64,000 nucleotides of DNA from Rhodospirillaceae bacterium SYSU D60007. GTDB taxonomy: Bacteria; Pseudomonadota; Alphaproteobacteria; Reyranellales; Reyranellaceae. The notes beneath the pieces were generated by a model. It searched no databases, was not told where the DNA came from, and was given only the letters and a program-made list of their open reading frames with translations. Below, one piece after another: positions 52,376 through 62,352 of this stretch (position 1 is the stretch's first letter; each line of letters begins with the position of its first letter). The stretch is taken from NCBI GenBank assembly GCA_003574685.1, contig QOCQ01000018.1, forward strand, positions 1-64,000. The letters run 5' to 3'. The translations under genes were made by a program, and so were the position numbers.

Positions 52376-53481
52376 TTCCCTTCCTCGACCTGCGTCCTGC
52401 CTATGCCGAGCTGAAAGAGGGAATTGACGCGGCGATGCTGCGCGTGGCGGCGTCGGGCTGGTACGTGCTGGGCGCGGAGGTCGCGGCCTTCGAGCAGGAG
52501 TTCGCCGCTTACTGCGAGGCGAAGCACTGCATTGGACTGGGCAATGGCCTCGAGGCGCTGGAGCTGGTGCTGCGGGCATGGGACATCGGCGCCGGCGACG
52601 AGGTCATCGTGCCCTCGAGCACCTATATCGCGACGTGGCTCGCCGTATCGGCGACCGGCGCGCGGCCGGTGCCGGTCGAGCCGGACTTGCGCACCGCCAA
52701 TCTCGATCCGGAGCTGGTGGCCGCGGCGATCACGCCCCGCACGCGCGCCATCCTGCCGGTCCACCTTTATGGCCAGCCCGCCGACATGGACCCGATCATG
52801 GAACTGGCGCAGCGTCACGACCTGAAGGTGCTGGAGGACGTGGCCCAGGCCCAGGGCGCGCGCTACAAGGGCCGGCGTACCGGTACGCTGGCACATGCCG
52901 GCGCGTTCAGCTTCTTCCCGACCAAGAATATCGGCGCGCTGGGCGACGCAGGCGCGGTGACCACCGACGACGACCGGCTGGCGGACCGGCTGCGCACGCT
53001 GCGCAATTACGGCTCGAAGGTGAAGTACGTGAACATCGAGCCGGGCGTGAACTCGCGCCTGGATGAACTGCAGGCCGCGATCCTGCGTGTCAAGCTGCCG
53101 GCGCTGGATGTGTGGAACGACCGCCGCCGGGCGCTGGCTGCGCGCTATCTGGAACGGTTGCCGGGTATTCCGGGAATCGAGGCGCCGCACGTGCCGCAAT
53201 GGGCCGATCCGGTCTGGCATCTCTTTACTGTGCGCTGCCGCGATCGCGCGCGTGTGACGGCCGCGCTGGATGCCGCGAAGATCGGCTGGCTGATCCACTA
53301 TCCGATTCCGCCGCATCTGCAGCAGGCCTACGAGTCGCTCGGCATCAAGCGCGGCGCGCTGCCGCTGGCCGAGCGCATCGCCGACAGCATCCTCAGCCTG
53401 CCCATCGGCCCGCACATGCTGGGCGCCCATGTCGATGCGGTGATCGACGTGCTGCGCCAGGCAGCTTCTCCGTCGTCCTGA
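52372..53481 (+). CDS. fdtB: DegT/DnrJ/EryC1-family sugar aminotransferase (FdtB-like)
   Basis: 369 residues of the PLP-dependent sugar aminotransferase family. The internal aldimine lysine is K185 in [16 protein letters not shown], with [14 protein letters not shown] and [13 protein letters not shown] as further conserved parts. With FdtA before it, the likely product is dTDP-3-amino-3,6-dideoxyhexose for a surface glycan. The last codons and the TGA stop are inside the left end of repeat A4, so the repeat has provided the end of this protein. Confidence 0.88.
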   Translation: MIPFLDLRPAYAELKEGIDAAMLRVAASGWYVLGAEVAAFEQEFAAYCEAKHCIGLGNGLEALELVLRAWDIGAGDEVIVPSSTYIATWLAVSATGARPVPVEPDLRTANLDPELVAAAITPRTRAILPVHLYGQPADMDPIMELAQRHDLKVLEDVAQAQGARYKGRRTGTLAHAGAFSFFPTKNIGALGDAGAVTTDDDRLADRLRTLRNYGSKVKYVNIEPGVNSRLDELQAAILRVKLPALDVWNDRRRALAARYLERLPGIPGIEAPHVPQWADPVWHLFTVRCRDRARVTAALDAAKIGWLIHYPIPPHLQQAYESLGIKRGALPLAERIADSILSLPIGPHMLGAHVDAVIDVLRQAASPSS

Positions 53482-53627
53482 GCGAAGCGAAGGACCTTGC
53501 GGTCGTGCGATCGAAGAATGACCCAACTTGTGACTCACCGCCGCCGTCGCTAATTGAGGCGATCACCGCAAGGTCCTTCGCTTCGCTCAGGACAACGAGA
53601 ATTCCCCTTAAGAGCCATATGCGAATG
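53471..53627. repeat. palindromic repeat, family A, copy 4
   Basis: The left arm CGTCGTCCTGAGCGAAGCG starts at 53471 and supplies the stop codon of the aminotransferase. The inverse arm is near 53569-53592, and the tail CATATGCGAATG ends at 53627. It separates fdtB from the flippase gene. Confidence 0.9.
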
Positions 53628-53653
53628 CTCTGTATCACTCGGGGTTTGCCGCG

Positions 53654-55150
53654 GTGCTGAAGCTGTTGCGGGCGATGGCGGCGACGGGCGGGGCGAGCGG
53701 CGTGACGCTGCTGCTGGGGCTGGCGACCAACAAGATCATCGCGGTGGTGCTGGGCCCGACGGGCGTCGGCCTGCTGGCGTCGTACCGCGTCGTGCAGGAT
53801 GTCGTCACCGGGCTCGGCAGCCTCGGCGGCGCCGGCACCCAGGTCCAGGCCCTGAGTTCGGTCGACGGCGAGGCGCGCCGCGGGCGGGTCGTCGCCTCGA
53901 TGTGGCTGGCGCTGGCCGGCATGGCCCTGTTCACGGTGCTGCTGCTGACGGCCGCGCCGCTGATCGCCGAGCACTTCTTCCGCGATCCATCGCCCGAAAT
54001 CGTGACTGCGGTGCGCTGCCTTGCGGTCACGTTCTGCGTCTCCGTCAGCGCCATGCTGACGATGGCGTTCGTGAACGTGTCGGGCGCGCTCGGCCTGCTG
54101 GCGCTGGTGCAGATCGGCGCGTCGCTGGCGGCGCTGGCCGCCGCCTGGCCGCTGGCGGTGCTGGCGGCCGGCGGCTCGCAGCTTGCCTATGTCGGCATGA
54201 TCCTGGTGCCGCTGGCGGTCCAGTTCGCGCTGGCAGCCTTCATGTCCTGGCGGCTGGGCTGGCTGCCGCTGGTCGGCGCCGCCTTCCGGCACTGTCCGGC
54301 GCGCGCCGATGTCCTGCATTTCCTGACCTACTTCGCGGCCCATCTCGGCGGAGGACTGGTCAGCGCGGCGAGCATGCTGGCGCTGCGCGCCGCCATCATC
54401 GAAACCCAGGGGCAGACGGCGAACGGCCTGTTCCAGGCCTCGTGGACACTGACACAGCACAACCTCACCCTGCTGATGGCGTCGTTCGGCACCTATCTGC
54501 TGCCGACACTGAGCGCGACGCATGACGCCGGCGACCGGCGGCGCTTTCTCGACGAGACGCTGCCCCTGATCATCGTGCTCACGGTGCCGCTGGCCGGCGT
54601 GGGCCTGCTGTTCATGCCGCTCATCCTGCGCGTGCTCTACTCGGCGGACTTCCTGCCGGCTATCGCGCTGCTGCGCTGGATGCTGCTGGCCAACCTGTTC
54701 AGCGCCTGCGTCGCGGTGTTCGCCATCCTGCTGCTGGCGCGCGGCCGCCCGATGATCAGCGCCGCCACGGAGATCGGCTGGTACGCCGGCTTTGCCGGCT
54801 GCAGCGTGGCCGTGCTGGCCGGGGTGATCGACGTGGGTTGGATGGGGCTGCAGCCGCTGGAGGCGGTCGGTGCGGCGTTCTTCGCCCTGCATGGCCTGCG
54901 GCTGGCGTGCCTGGTCGCGTTCTGCCGCAAGACGATGGACTACGCGCCGGACGCCGTGGTGTGGCGCACCGGCGCCATCGGCTTCGCGCTGCTGCTGCTG
55001 GCGGCCATCGTTGGCTGGTCAGCGCAGGAGGTGAACTGGGCGGTCTCGCTGCCGGGGGCATTGCTGCTGTGCCTGACGCCGCTGCTGCTGCTCAACCGCC
55101 CCCGCCTCACCCGCCTGCGCACCCTGCTGCGCACACGGTTTGGTAGTTAG
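53654..55150 (+). CDS. polysaccharide flippase (Wzx/MATE-like, O-antigen translocase)
   Basis: 498 residues from a GTG at 53654, with about 12-14 membrane helices. The opening ATGGASGVTLLLGLATNKIIAVVLGPTGVGLLASYR is typical of the RfbX/Wzx branch, and an internal QASWTLTQHNLTLLMASFGTYLLPTLS segment resembles WzxE-like proteins. It would flip lipid-linked sugar repeats across the inner membrane. It fits the FdtAB and RmlB neighbours in an LPS or ECA-like glycan set, since WzxE and 4-acetamido/3-amino sugars often go together. Confidence 0.87.
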   Translation: MLKLLRAMAATGGASGVTLLLGLATNKIIAVVLGPTGVGLLASYRVVQDVVTGLGSLGGAGTQVQALSSVDGEARRGRVVASMWLALAGMALFTVLLLTAAPLIAEHFFRDPSPEIVTAVRCLAVTFCVSVSAMLTMAFVNVSGALGLLALVQIGASLAALAAAWPLAVLAAGGSQLAYVGMILVPLAVQFALAAFMSWRLGWLPLVGAAFRHCPARADVLHFLTYFAAHLGGGLVSAASMLALRAAIIETQGQTANGLFQASWTLTQHNLTLLMASFGTYLLPTLSATHDAGDRRRFLDETLPLIIVLTVPLAGVGLLFMPLILRVLYSADFLPAIALLRWMLLANLFSACVAVFAILLLARGRPMISAATEIGWYAGFAGCSVAVLAGVIDVGWMGLQPLEAVGAAFFALHGLRLACLVAFCRKTMDYAPDAVVWRTGAIGFALLLLAAIVGWSAQEVNWAVSLPGALLLCLTPLLLLNRPRLTRLRTLLRTRFGS

Positions 55151-55174
55151 CCAACCTTCCGGTGTCAGGGAACC

Positions 55175-55263
55175 GCTTCATGGTGAGCTTGTCGAACCAT
55201 GAAGCAGTCTGCGTCGCTGGCCCTGCGCCGCCTTCATGGTTCGACAGGCTCACCATGGAGGCC
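55175..55263. repeat. palindromic repeat, family B, copy 3
   Basis: GCTTCATGGTGAGCTTGTCG is inverted as CGACAGGCTCACCATGGAGG, with inner CGAACCATGAAG and CTTCATGGTTCG. It lies between the convergent flippase and rmlB genes and could end both transcripts. Confidence 0.9.
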
Positions 55264-55284
55264 ATTTTGACGCCGTGCCTTGCT

Positions 55285-56340
55285 TCACGTCCCCAGGCCC
55301 AGGCGTTCGCCGCGGTAGGCGCCGCTCATGACGCGCTCCCACCAGGCGCGGTTGTCGAGGTACCAGCGCACCGTTTCCCGCAAGCCCGACTCGAAAGTGT
55401 GCCGCGGCTTCCAGCCGATCTCGCGCTCGATGCGCGCGGGATCGATGGCATAGCGCAGGTCGTGTCCCGGCCGGTCGGTGACGAACGCGATCAGCCGCGC
55501 GTGCGGGCGGCCCTGCGCGTCGGGCGCCAGCTCGTCGAGCAGGGCGCAGATGCCCTGCACCACGTCGATGTTGCGGCGTTCGCCGCGGCCGCCGACATTG
55601 TAGGTCTCGCCGATGCGGCCGCGCTCCAGCACCGCCTGCAGGGCCTCGGCATGATCCTCGACATGCAGCCAGTCGCGCACGTTCTCGCCCTGCCCGTAGA
55701 CCGGCAGCGATTCGCCACGCAGCGCGCGGATGATGATCAGGGGGATCAGCTTCTCCGGGAAATGATAGGGGCCGTAATTGTTGGAGCAGTTGGTGGCCAG
55801 CGTCGGCAGGCCATAGGTGTGATGCCAGGCGCGCACGAGGTGATCGGAAGCCGCCTTGCTGGCGGCGTAGGGCGAGTTGGGCCGGTAGGGCGTCTCTTCG
55901 CTGAACAGCCCATCTGCTCCCAGCGAGCCGAACACCTCGTCGGTCGAGATGTGCTGGAAGCGGAAGCGGTCCTGCGCGGCACCGGAGAGACCGCGCCAGT
56001 ATGCCAGTGCCGCTTCGAGCAGGGTCCAGGTGCCGACGATGTTGGTCTGGATGAAGGGTGCGGCGCCGTCGATGGAGCGATCGACATGGCTCTCGGCGGC
56101 GAGGTGCAGGATGGCATCCGGCTGTTCGTCGGCAAGGATGCGATCCACCGCGACGCGATCGCAGATGTCGGCACGATGGAAGCGATGGCGGGGATGATCC
56201 AGCGCTTCGGCCAGCGACTCGAGATTGCCGGCATAGGTGAGCTTGTCGAGCGTGACGACCTGCCAGTCGGTATGGCGCACCAGCCGGCGCACGACCGCCG
56301 AGCCGATGAAGCCCGCCCCGCCCGTGACCAGGACCTTCAC
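55285..56340 (-). CDS. rmlB: dTDP-glucose 4,6-dehydratase
   Basis: 351 residues from a GTG at 56340 ([13 protein letters not shown]), chosen because GGGAGG lies eight bases upstream; the ATG at 56358 is weaker. NAD binding is GGAGFIG. The catalytic residues are in [12 protein letters not shown] (Thr-Asp-Glu) and [20 protein letters not shown]. It makes dTDP-4-keto-6-deoxyglucose, the entry to rhamnose and to the FdtA/FdtB 3-amino sugars encoded nearby. RmlA, RmlC and RmlD are not in the window. Confidence 0.93.
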   Translation of the reverse strand: MKVLVTGGAGFIGSAVVRRLVRHTDWQVVTLDKLTYAGNLESLAEALDHPRHRFHRADICDRVAVDRILADEQPDAILHLAAESHVDRSIDGAAPFIQTNIVGTWTLLEAALAYWRGLSGAAQDRFRFQHISTDEVFGSLGADGLFSEETPYRPNSPYAASKAASDHLVRAWHHTYGLPTLATNCSNNYGPYHFPEKLIPLIIIRALRGESLPVYGQGENVRDWLHVEDHAEALQAVLERGRIGETYNVGGRGERRNIDVVQGICALLDELAPDAQGRPHARLIAFVTDRPGHDLRYAIDPARIEREIGWKPRHTFESGLRETVRWYLDNRAWWERVMSGAYRGERLGLGT

Positions 56341-56431
56341 GATCCGGCCTCCCTGCATGACAAGTGTCTGAAATCGGCGTATTTTAGGCGTTTATACATT
56401 TGCCCTTTACCTGATTGGCCAAGGAGATCGC

Positions 56432-57274
56432 GTGCGGACATTCTCGGCCGACCTGTTTGACCACATCAAGCGGCCGGAATTCCAGCCCGACTGGCCCGAG
56501 AACTGGAAGGGTTCGTTCCATCACGACGCGAACTCGGTCTGGCCGGGCGGCAGCGAACTTGGCTACCGGCGCGCCTATCACAACCGGGTGGCGCGGGCGA
56601 TCGAGGCGGTGCTGAAGACGACCGCGCCCGGCGCGCGCGTGCTCGACGTCGCGGCCGCGCAGGGCAACCTGTCCATCGTGCTGGCGGCGCTGGGTTACCG
56701 CGTGACCTGGAACGACCTGCGCGAGGACCTGGTCGGATACGTCAGGCTGAAGACCGATCGCACCGATATCGAGTTCCTGCCCGGCAATCTGTTCGACCTG
56801 CCGTCGGCGCGTGTCGGCCGTTTCGACGCCATTGTCGCCACCGAGATCATCGAGCATGTGGCCCATCCCGACGCATTCCTGAAGGGACTGGCCGGCCTTC
56901 TGATGCCGGGCGGCGTGATCGTGCTCACCTCGCCCAACGGCAAATATTTCCGCAATCGCTTGCCGCGCTTCTCGGATTGCGCCGATCCCGCGCAGTACGA
57001 GGCGGTGCAGTTCCGGCCCGATGCCGATGGCCACATCTTCCTGCTGCATCCCGACGAATGGGTGTCGCTGGCGGATCGCGCCGGACTGCGTGTCGTGAAG
57101 CTGGAGTTCTTCACCAACCCGCTGACCAACGGCCACTTCAAGACGCGCTACCTGTTGCCGCTGCTGCCCGCGGGGCTGGTCATGGCCGTCGAACGCCTGA
57201 CGCAGCACCTGGGCCCCGCCCTGCGCGCCCTTGTGCACCTTCAGACGCTGGCCGTCCTGACGCCGGTGGCGTGA
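56432..57274 (+). CDS. class I SAM-dependent methyltransferase
   Basis: 280 residues from a GTG at 56432, with AAGGAG upstream. Motif I is GARVLDVAAAQGNLSIVLAALG (about 69-90), with the post-I acidic VTWNDLREDL and motif IV FDAIVATEIIEHVAHPDAFL. The N-terminal WPGGSELGYRRAYHNRVARAIE looks like an acceptor-binding part. It lies among glycan genes, so a sugar or lipid-linked intermediate is a likely acceptor, not shown. It is divergent from rmlB and convergent with aapP, with repeat C4 in between. Confidence 0.85.
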   Translation: MRTFSADLFDHIKRPEFQPDWPENWKGSFHHDANSVWPGGSELGYRRAYHNRVARAIEAVLKTTAPGARVLDVAAAQGNLSIVLAALGYRVTWNDLREDLVGYVRLKTDRTDIEFLPGNLFDLPSARVGRFDAIVATEIIEHVAHPDAFLKGLAGLLMPGGVIVLTSPNGKYFRNRLPRFSDCADPAQYEAVQFRPDADGHIFLLHPDEWVSLADRAGLRVVKLEFFTNPLTNGHFKTRYLLPLLPAGLVMAVERLTQHLGPALRALVHLQTLAVLTPVA

Positions 57275-57281
57275 TAAACGA

Positions 57282-57404
57282 CCTTCCCCCGGAGGGGGAA
57301 GGTGCCCGAAGGGCGGAAGGGGGATGTCCCAACACGCGCCGCCGTGCTTGTGGAGGCATCCCCCTTCCGGCGCTGGCGCGCCACCTTCCTCCTCCGGGGG
57401 AAGG
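57282..57404. repeat. palindromic repeat, family C, copy 4
   Basis: The same arms as the other family C copies, with one change in the right end (CCTTCCTCCTCCGGGGGAAG). It fills the gap between the convergent methyltransferase and aapP genes. Confidence 0.9.
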
Positions 57405-57414
57405 CTTCCTTTAG

Positions 57415-58188
57415 TCAGTGGTGCAGGATCTGGCTGAGGAAGAGGCGGGTGCGCTCGTTGCGGGGGTTGGCGAAGAACTCGGCCGGCGGCGCCTGCTCGA
57501 CGATCTCGCCGAAGTCCATGAAGATCACGCGGTCGGCAACGGAGCGAGCGAAACCCATCTCGTGGGTCACCACCAGCATGGTCATGCCCTCGTTGGCCAG
57601 CTCGATCATCACGTCGAGCACTTCCTTGACCATCTCCGGATCGAGCGCGGAGGTGGGCTCGTCAAAGAGCATGATCTGCGGGCGCATGCAGAGCGCGCGT
57701 GCGATCGCCACGCGCTGCTGCTGGCCGCCGGAGAGCTGGCCGGGATATTTCAGCGCCTGCTCGGGAATGCGCACGCGCTCCAGCAGGCTCATGGCGATCG
57801 CCTCGGCCTCCTTCTTGGGCATCTTCTTCACCCAGATCGGGGCGAGCGTCAGGTTGTCGAGGATGGTCAGGTGCGGGAACAGGTTGAACGACTGGAAGAC
57901 CATGCCGACTTCCTTGCGGATGGCCTCGATGTTCTTCACGTCGTTGGTGAGCTCGATGCGCTGGCCATCGACCCTGACGGCGATCGTGCCCGCCTGGTGC
58001 TCCTCCAGCCGGTTGATGCAGCGGATCAGCGTCGACTTGCCCGAGCCCGACGGCCCGCAGATCACGATCTTCTCGCTCTGCTTCACCAGGAGATTGATGT
58101 CGGTCAGCACATGGAACTGGCCGAACCACTTGTTGACCTGCTCCAGCTCGATGACGGCGGGCGCGCTGTTGAGATTGCGGACTGCCAT
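57415..58188 (-). CDS. aapP: general L-amino acid ABC transporter ATPase AapP
   Basis: 257 residues from ATG 58188. The polar amino-acid ATPase features are [16 protein letters not shown], Walker [11 protein letters not shown]-loop [13 protein letters not shown], signature [16 protein letters not shown], Walker [17 protein letters not shown] and the H-loop [16 protein letters not shown]. With AapQ, AapM and AapJ it imports many L-amino acids in rhizobia and related bacteria. It is the last gene of the operon. Confidence 0.93.
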   Translation of the reverse strand: MAVRNLNSAPAVIELEQVNKWFGQFHVLTDINLLVKQSEKIVICGPSGSGKSTLIRCINRLEEHQAGTIAVRVDGQRIELTNDVKNIEAIRKEVGMVFQSFNLFPHLTILDNLTLAPIWVKKMPKKEAEAIAMSLLERVRIPEQALKYPGQLSGGQQQRVAIARALCMRPQIMLFDEPTSALDPEMVKEVLDVMIELANEGMTMLVVTHEMGFARSVADRVIFMDFGEIVEQAPPAEFFANPRNERTRLFLSQILHH

Positions 58189-58208
58189 GCTCTTCTTCCC
58201 CCCGCGCT

Positions 58209-59495
58209 TCAGCGCTGCGTGCCCTTGTTCAGCTCGCGTTCCAGATACTTGCTGTAGCGCGACATCGAGTAGCAGAAGCAGAAATAGACGAAGGCCGCAA
58301 AGAGGTAGACCTCGCCCGGGAAGCCGGCCCATTTCGGATCGACCAGCGCCGCGTTGGCCGTGTTCAGGAAGTCGAAGATGCCGATGACCAGCACCAGCGT
58401 CGTATCCTTGAAGAAGCCGATGAAGGTGTTGATCAGCGGCGGGATGACGACGCGCAGCGCCTGCGGCAGCACGATGAAGGCGGTCTTCTGGGCATAGTTG
58501 AGGCCCATCGCGTCGGCCGCCTCGAACTGCCCCTTGGGCAGGGACTGAAGGCCGCCGCGCACCACCTCGGCGATATAGGCGCCGGCGAACAGGATAACGG
58601 CAACCTGGGCCCGCAGGAACTTGTCGAAGCTGACGCCGGGCGGCAGGAACAGCGGCAGCAGGAACGACGCCATGATCAGCAGGCTGATCAGCGGCACGCC
58701 GCGGATCAGCTCGATAAAGCCCACGCACAGCGCCCGGATCAGCGGCAGGTTCGAGCGCCGGCCCAGCGCCAGCAGGATTCCGTAAGGGAACGCCGCGGCG
58801 AGACCATAGGTCGCAAGGATCATCGTGACCGGCAGGCCGCCCCAGAGGCCGGTCTCGACGTACTCGAACGGCGCCACCGGGATCGCGGCACCGCGAATGA
58901 CGCCGGCCACGCGCAGCACCAGATAGAGGGCTCCCAGCGCCATCAGCACGATCCAGGCGATGCGCTCCATGTCAGGGGCCGTGGCGCGGCGCAGCAGATA
59001 GCCGCCCGCCCCGGCAAGCAGCGCGACGACGAAGATCAGCGTCACCGGAATGTGGATCTGCCCGAACATCAGCAGGAAGGTGACAAAGCTGCCGATGGCC
59101 CACACGATCGCCAGGCGCCAGTTCCACATCCGCCGGTCGCAGCTCAGCACCAGCATGGCGATCATCGCCAGGATCGCCAGCAGCGGCCGCCATTGCTCCT
59201 CGTAGGGGAAGGAGCCGAAAAAGATCAGCCGCAGCTTGTCGTTGATCAGCGCCCAGCAGGCGCCGCCCGTCCCGACGCACGCCTGGCCGCTCTCGGCCTG
59301 GAAGGTGGCCTTCAGCAGCGCCCAGTCGATGAACCAGACGGCGAGCCAGACGAGCAGTCCGGCGAGCACGATCGTCGTCAGGCTGTTGCCGACGCTGCTG
59401 AACAGGTTCTTGCGCAACCAGGCGATGGCGCCGGTGTCGACGGTGGGCGGCAGCCGCGCAGGAGCGACCTGGCCTGCCTCGGTGGCCTGGCTCAT
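58209..59495 (-). CDS. aapM: general L-amino acid ABC transporter permease AapM
   Basis: 428 residues with an N-terminal helix, a long insertion, and the His/Glu/Gln-type permease core. [33 protein letters not shown] opens the core. The conserved loop is [37 protein letters not shown], which contacts AapP. The extra length relative to HisM-type permeases is typical of AapM. It is followed by aapP after 20 bases and preceded by aapQ, three bases away. Confidence 0.92.
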   Translation of the reverse strand: MSQATEAGQVAPARLPPTVDTGAIAWLRKNLFSSVGNSLTTIVLAGLLVWLAVWFIDWALLKATFQAESGQACVGTGGACWALINDKLRLIFFGSFPYEEQWRPLLAILAMIAMLVLSCDRRMWNWRLAIVWAIGSFVTFLLMFGQIHIPVTLIFVVALLAGAGGYLLRRATAPDMERIAWIVLMALGALYLVLRVAGVIRGAAIPVAPFEYVETGLWGGLPVTMILATYGLAAAFPYGILLALGRRSNLPLIRALCVGFIELIRGVPLISLLIMASFLLPLFLPPGVSFDKFLRAQVAVILFAGAYIAEVVRGGLQSLPKGQFEAADAMGLNYAQKTAFIVLPQALRVVIPPLINTFIGFFKDTTLVLVIGIFDFLNTANAALVDPKWAGFPGEVYLFAAFVYFCFCYSMSRYSKYLERELNKGTQR

Positions 59496-59498
59496 GGC

Positions 59499-60686
59499 TC
59501 AGCGCTCCTTCAGCGCGATCTGGCGGTTGTACCAGTTCATGAACAGCGAGATCGTCAGGCTGACCGACAGGTAGGCGGCCATGATGATCAATACGTTCTC
59601 GATGGCCTGGCCGGTCTGGTTGATGGTGACGTTGATCGAGGCCACGAGATCGGGATAGCCGATGGCGATGGCCAGCGAGCTGTTCTTGGTGATGTTGAGG
59701 TACTGGCTGGTCATCGGCGGCACGATGACGCGCAGCGCCTGGGGCAGCAGCACCAGCCGCATGGCCTGGGCGCGCGACAGGCCGAGCGAATAGGCCGCCT
59801 CGCTCTGGCCCTTGTGCAGCGCCAGAATGCCGGAACGCACGATCTCGGCCACGAAGGCGGACGTATAGACGACAAGCCCGACCAGCAGGGCCGTGAACTC
59901 CGGCTGGATGACGATGCCGCCCTGGAAGTTGAAGCCCTTCAGCGCCGGCACGCTGAAGGCGGTCGGCGCGCCGCCCATCAGCCACACCAGAACGGGCACG
60001 CCCACGATCACGCCGGCCCCGACCCAGATCGAGGGGAAAGGCTGGCCCGTGGCTGCCTGCCGCGCCCTTGCCCAGCGATGGATCAGCCAGGCGCCGGCGA
60101 TGCCCACCAGCAGGCCCACGCCTATCCAGCTATGCACGTCGTGCGCGAACGGGACCGGGAAATAGACGCCGCGATTGGTAAGGAAGATCGTGTCCCACAG
60201 CAGGCTGATCGCCTGCCGCGGGCCGGGAAACAGATCGCTGATCAGCTTGTAGATCAGGAACAGCCAGAGCAGCAGCGGCACGTTGCGGAACGCCTCGACG
60301 TACCATTCGCAGATCTTCGCCAGCAGCCAGTTGGGCGACAGGCGGCCGACGCCGATCAGCGTGCCGAGGATGGTAGCCAGCACGATGCCGATGACCGACA
60401 CGCGCAGCGTGTTGAGGATGCCGACGAAGATGGCGCGGGCATAGGTGTCGGCCGGCGAGTAGGGGATCAGCGAATCCCCGATCTCGAAGCCCGCTTCCTG
60501 CCCGAGATAGCCGAAGCCGGTGGAGATCTGCTGCCGTTCGAGATTCTCGATCGTGTTGGAAACGAGATACCACGCCAGCAGCGCGACCGAGCCGATCACG
60601 ACGAGCTGGAAGAACCAGCCGCGGATAACAGGATCATTCCACGGAGCCACACGGGCCTTCGGCGGTCCCGCTTGCGCGATGGCCAT
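59499..60686 (-). CDS. aapQ: general L-amino acid ABC transporter permease AapQ
   Basis: 395 residues from ATG 60686. WNDPVIRGWFFQLVVIGSVALLAWYLVSNT starts the first helix, and the permease loop VRSGILALHKGQSEAAYSLGLSRAQAMRLVLLPQALRVI is intact. GVYFPVPFAHDVHSW is characteristic of AapQ. It lies upstream of aapM with three bases between them. The frame continues upstream through repeat D2 and is excluded there. Confidence 0.92.
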   Translation of the reverse strand: MAIAQAGPPKARVAPWNDPVIRGWFFQLVVIGSVALLAWYLVSNTIENLERQQISTGFGYLGQEAGFEIGDSLIPYSPADTYARAIFVGILNTLRVSVIGIVLATILGTLIGVGRLSPNWLLAKICEWYVEAFRNVPLLLWLFLIYKLISDLFPGPRQAISLLWDTIFLTNRGVYFPVPFAHDVHSWIGVGLLVGIAGAWLIHRWARARQAATGQPFPSIWVGAGVIVGVPVLVWLMGGAPTAFSVPALKGFNFQGGIVIQPEFTALLVGLVVYTSAFVAEIVRSGILALHKGQSEAAYSLGLSRAQAMRLVLLPQALRVIVPPMTSQYLNITKNSSLAIAIGYPDLVASINVTINQTGQAIENVLIIMAAYLSVSLTISLFMNWYNRQIALKER

Positions 60687-60724
60687 GTCAGCGCTCCCCT
60701 CGGATGTGGATTCCGAGTGTCTTG

Positions 60725-60892
60725 CCTTCTCCCCGCGCAGGCGGGGAGAAGGTGCCCGAAGGGCGGATGAGGGGCTTCGCAACGGTGCGGCAAACGCGGC
60801 GCGCTGATCGTGACGCCGCATCTGTGGCGCCGCCGTGAAGCCCCTCATCCGGCGCTTCGCGCCGCCTTCTCCCCGCCTTCGCGGGGAGAAGG
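60725..60892. repeat. palindromic repeat, family D, copy 2
   Basis: CCTTCTCCCCGCGCAGGCGG and the right arm GCCTTCGCGGGGAGAAGG are inverted, as are GATGAGGGGCTTC and GAAGCCCCTCATC. It lies in the 424-base gap between aapJ and aapQ, so it is inside the aap operon. Confidence 0.9.
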
Positions 60893-61062
60893 GCAGATTC
60901 CCCGTACCAGCCGGCGGGCTTCATCTCCAGCATCGGTCCTCCCGGCCAGCCTGCGGCCGGAGGTTGCCGGCCGTGGCTGGAATTCGGCGGCGGATGTCTC
61001 GGGATCCGCCTTGACGACACTGTAGCGGGGAAATTCCCGCCGTCCATAGGTCCAAAACGCAC

Positions 61063-61086
61063 GCCGCCGCCCCTGGGGGCGGCGGC
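61063..61086 (-). terminator. hairpin between aapJ and aapQ (attenuator-like)
   Basis: An eleven-base arm, GCCGCCGCCCC (61063-61073), is perfectly inverted at 61076-61086. On the minus strand it is followed by GTGCGTTTTGG, a short T-run. It sits about 25 bases after the aapJ stop. Such stems usually protect the binding-protein mRNA and lower downstream expression, so AapJ outnumbers the permease. Confidence 0.65.
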
Positions 61087-61110
61087 TTTCGAAGGCAGGT
61101 TGTCTTCTCG

Positions 61111-62136
61111 TCAGCGGATCGGCATGGCGTATTGCTGGCCGCCCTTGGTCCACAGGGCGTTCTGGCCACGCTCGATCTTGAGCGGTGTTTCCATACCGAG
61201 ATTGCGCTCGAAGGATTCGCCGTAGTTGCCGACCTGCTTGACGATGTTGTAGGCCCACTTCTCGTCAAGCCCCAGCGCCTTGCCCATGCCCGGCGTGACG
61301 CCGAGGATACGCTTGATGACGGGATTGTCGCTCTTCAGCATCTCGTCGACGTTCTTCGAGGTGATGCCGTACTCCTCGGCCTCCACCATGGCGTAGTGCG
61401 ACCAGCGCACGATGTCGCCCCACTGGTTGTCGCCGTGGCGCACCACCGGGCCGAGCGGCTCCTTGGAGATGATCTCCGGCAGGATGATATAGTCATCCGG
61501 CTTGGGTGCGTTGGCGGCGCGGGTGGCGTACAGGCCCGACGCGTCGGTGGTGTAGACATCGCAGCGGCCGGAGAAGAAGGCCTGGCGAAGCTCCTCGACC
61601 TTTTCGATGACCACCGGCTTGAAGTTCATCTTGTTGGCACGGAAATAGTCGGCGAGGTTCAGCTCGGTGGTGGTGCCCGGCTGCACGCAGACCGTGGCGC
61701 CGTCCAGCTCCTTGGCGCTCTTCACGCCCAGCTTCTTGGGCACCATGAAGCCCTGGCCGTCATAGTAGTTCACCGCCGCGAAGTCGAAGCCCAGCGCCGT
61801 GTCGCGCTGCAGCGTCCAGGTCGTGGTGCGCACGAGCAGGTCGACTTCCTTGGACTGCAGCGCGGTGAAGCGCTGCTGCGCGGTGGTCGGAACGTACTTC
61901 ACCTTCTCGGCATCGCCGAACACCGCCGCGGCGGTCGCCCGGCACAGATCGACATCGAGACCTTTCCACTTGCCCTGGCTGTCGGCCAGCGCGAAGCCCG
62001 CAAGCCCGGTGGTCACGCCGCAGATGACATGCCCGCGGGACTTGATGGCATCGAAATCCGGCCCGGCCTGCGCCGCGCCGGCGAAGCCGGTCAGCGTCAA
62101 TGCGGCGGCTGCCGCCGCCATCGTTCTCTTGACCAT
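61111..62136 (-). CDS. aapJ: general L-amino acid-binding periplasmic protein AapJ
   Basis: 341 residues. A Sec signal peptide (MVKRTMAAAAAALTLTGFAG, cleavage near AQA) precedes the mature GPDFDAIKSRGHVICGVTTGLAGFALAD. LDVDLCRATAAAVFGDAEKVKYVPTTAQQRF and TWTLQRDTALGFDFAAVNYYDGQGF are characteristic of AapJ/BztA receptors. It binds many L-amino acids in the periplasm. It is the first gene of the aap operon, separated from aapQ by a hairpin and repeat D2. Confidence 0.94.
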   Translation of the reverse strand: MVKRTMAAAAAALTLTGFAGAAQAGPDFDAIKSRGHVICGVTTGLAGFALADSQGKWKGLDVDLCRATAAAVFGDAEKVKYVPTTAQQRFTALQSKEVDLLVRTTTWTLQRDTALGFDFAAVNYYDGQGFMVPKKLGVKSAKELDGATVCVQPGTTTELNLADYFRANKMNFKPVVIEKVEELRQAFFSGRCDVYTTDASGLYATRAANAPKPDDYIILPEIISKEPLGPVVRHGDNQWGDIVRWSHYAMVEAEEYGITSKNVDEMLKSDNPVIKRILGVTPGMGKALGLDEKWAYNIVKQVGNYGESFERNLGMETPLKIERGQNALWTKGGQQYAMPIR

Positions 62137-62303
62137 GGTATACCCCCTCGAAAAGCCTCAGCCCTTCGCACGCCGCTCGAACGGCGCGCCGGTTGCGCAA
62201 TGTGCACACCGTTGGCGGCACTCTAGGCCAGACCCTTCGTGCGGCGCAATCGGCGATGCAAGAAGTGGCACGCTGCGACGAAGCCGATGGCGCCAAATGC
62301 AAA

Positions 62304-62328
62304 GCGCCGGCAGGGTCGCTGCCGGCGC
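62304..62328 (-). terminator. intrinsic terminator after the M23 peptidase gene
   Basis: GCGCCGGCAG (62304-62313) and CTGCCGGCGC (62319-62328) form a perfect ten-base stem with a five-base loop. On the minus strand it is followed by TTTGCATTTGG, an interrupted T-run. It lies 25 bases after the peptidase stop at 62353. Confidence 0.7.
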
Positions 62329-62352
62329 ATGCTGCGTGCAGACTTCCGGTGC

